The translations under genes were made by a program, and so were the position numbers. From contig DATMNI010000245.1 of the NCBI GenBank assembly GCA_035570275.1, forward strand, positions 1 through 6,074: a stretch of DNA of 6,074 nucleotides. The letters are read 5' to 3'. The notes under the pieces are model-generated. The model was not told where the DNA came from and did no database searches. It worked only from the letters and a program-made list of their open reading frames with translations. Source of the DNA: DATMNI01 sp035570275 (lineage in GTDB: Bacteria > Acidobacteriota > Terriglobia > Bryobacterales > Bryobacteraceae). Positions within the stretch are counted from its first letter, which is position 1, and each line of letters starts with the position of its first letter. Below are positions 5,670 to 6,074 of this stretch, one piece after another.

Positions 5670-5698
5670 CAGGATTTCGTGCGCCGTCTGAAATCCTG
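5670..5698 (+). terminator. Hairpin downstream of the FAD oxidoreductase
   Basis: CAGGATTTC (5670-5678) and GAAATCCTG (5690-5698) are exact complements with an 11-base loop, beginning 41 bp after the stop at 5629. Position suits a transcription end or mRNA-stabilising structure, but no T-run follows and the stem is only moderately GC-rich. It could equally be a dispersed palindromic repeat. Confidence 0.4.
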
Positions 5699-5723
5699 CG
5701 CCGGGTCACGGCCTTCGGAGGTT

Positions 5724-5745
5724 CCTGCGCCAACCCTGCGCCAAC
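5724..5745 (+). repeat. Perfect 11-bp tandem duplication
   Basis: CCTGCGCCAAC occurs twice without a gap (5724-5734, 5735-5745), and CCTGCGCC also occurs once just upstream at 5695-5702. It lies between the two hairpins of this gap. A slippage duplication is the simplest explanation; paired regulator sites one helical turn apart are a less likely alternative. Confidence 0.6.
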
Positions 5746-5747
5746 CC

Positions 5748-5780
5748 ACACCAGCATCCGACTGAGCGCTGGTGTATACT
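5748..5780 (+). promoter_or_regulatory. Inverted repeat adjoining a TATACT -10-like element
   Basis: ACACCAGC (5748-5755) and GCTGGTGT (5768-5775) are exact 8-bp complements with a 12-base spacer, an operator-like geometry. The right arm runs into TATACT (5775-5780), a five-of-six match to the sigma70 -10. No credible -35 is seen 16-18 bp upstream. If real, the leader to the ATG at 5936 would be about 150 bases. Confidence 0.3.
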
Positions 5781-5935
5781 GTCCGAACTGGGAAACCCAA
5801 AATGGAAATCCCGGCTTCCACTCCTGTATCCCCTCGAATAGAGATATTCCGCTCAAATAGGGCAAAAGACCTGATGATTTGGAAATCGGTGCCCGCTCTC
5901 GAAGCGAAGCGGCATCGGCTCTCAAGGAGAAACAC

Positions 5936-6074
5936 ATGCTGAAAACGATCTCGTTGTCCGTCGCGGCGGCCCTGCTGGTCGCCCTCAATCCATCGCCGGC
6001 GCAGCAAGATACCGGCGTCATCACCGGCGCGATTCTGGACGCTAGCGGAGCTCCGATCGCTAATGCTGTCGTCG
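5936..6074 (+). CDS. Secreted protein with likely carboxypeptidase-regulatory-like domain, N-terminal part only
   Basis: An ATG at 5936-5938 preceded by AAGGAGA (5924-5930, five bases spacing) gives the strongest translation start in the window; 46 codons fit before the edge. Residues 1-22 are a Sec signal peptide: a Lys at position 3, a hydrophobic core AAALLVAL, and PSPA with likely cleavage after Ala22. The mature start contains GVITGAILDASGAPIANAVV, the opening strands of a carboxypeptidase-regulatory-like or CnaB-type beta-sandwich. In Acidobacteriota this arrangement is typical of large Oar-like TonB-dependent outer-membrane receptors, in which that domain precedes the plug and barrel. 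Smaller secreted proteins share the same start, so the TonB-dependent part is an inference that only the sequence beyond the edge can settle. Confidence 0.75.
   Translation, partial: MLKTISLSVAAALLVALNPSPAQQDTGVITGAILDASGAPIANAVV

Larger units (their letters stand above)
5630..5935. other. Intergenic region with hairpins, a short duplication and a -10-like hexamer
   Basis: These 306 bp separate the FAD oxidoreductase stop from the secreted-protein start, both on the plus strand. Open frames occur on both strands, including 5666-5860 on plus, but none has a ribosome binding site or recognisable protein character. Two hairpins, an 11-bp tandem duplication and a TATACT are listed separately. 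From about 5781 to 5920 I see nothing definite. Confidence 0.6.

Noticed and set aside
5626..6024. 132-residue minus-strand open frame across the right-hand gap
   Set aside because: It overlaps the well-supported signal-peptide gene at 5936, has no convincing ribosome binding site and shows no known domain.

Overview
The window looks like a chromosomal stretch of a GC-rich member of the Acidobacteriota, possibly Solibacter/Bryobacter-like. That placement is an inference. It rests on the high GC content, an N-terminus at the right edge that resembles the Oar-like/carboxypeptidase-regulatory outer-membrane proteins abundant in that phylum, and the overall look of the proteins. No rRNA, tRNA, CRISPR array or intact insertion sequence is visible.

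Layout. (1) Positions 1-868, minus strand: the conserved operon yceD (DUF177) - rpmF (ribosomal protein L32) - plsX (only the first 40 codons are inside the window). It links ribosome assembly with phospholipid synthesis. An extended -10 element at 903-911 fits its start and supports a shorter yceD than the longest open frame. (2) 869-1067: a divergent promoter region with a consensus -35 hexamer (TTGACA, 1027-1032) facing right. (3) 1068-2675, plus strand: a 535-residue FAD/NAD(P)-binding amine-oxidase-fold protein of the GGHRFF family that usually sits in polysaccharide loci; here it has no such neighbours. (4) 2676-3266: a 591-bp gap without an intact gene. It holds a decayed minus-strand gene of the GxxExxxR / PD-(D/E)XK nuclease-like family, broken into three reading frames and missing its catalytic centre. 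A 30-bp CGCAAAG-type inverted repeat matching at 28 of 30 positions brackets it. Further right is a perfect 15+1+15 palindrome. (5) 3267-4208, minus strand: an aldo/keto reductase with its full catalytic tetrad. (6) 4229-5629, plus strand: a phytoene-desaturase-like FAD oxidoreductase, divergent from the reductase, with only 20 bp between the start codons and an apparent TTG start. (7) 5630-5935: a 306-bp gap with two hairpins, an 11-bp tandem duplication and a -10-like hexamer. (8) 5936 to the right edge: the start of a secreted protein with a signal peptide and a likely carboxypeptidase-regulatory-like beta-sandwich.

The only clear functional unit is yceD-rpmF-plsX. The two FAD enzymes and the aldo/keto reductase are all redox proteins but do not form an evident pathway. 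I see no intact undescribed system. The most unusual object is the repeat-bounded relic at 2752-3089, which may be one decayed copy of a dispersed gene-plus-repeat unit.
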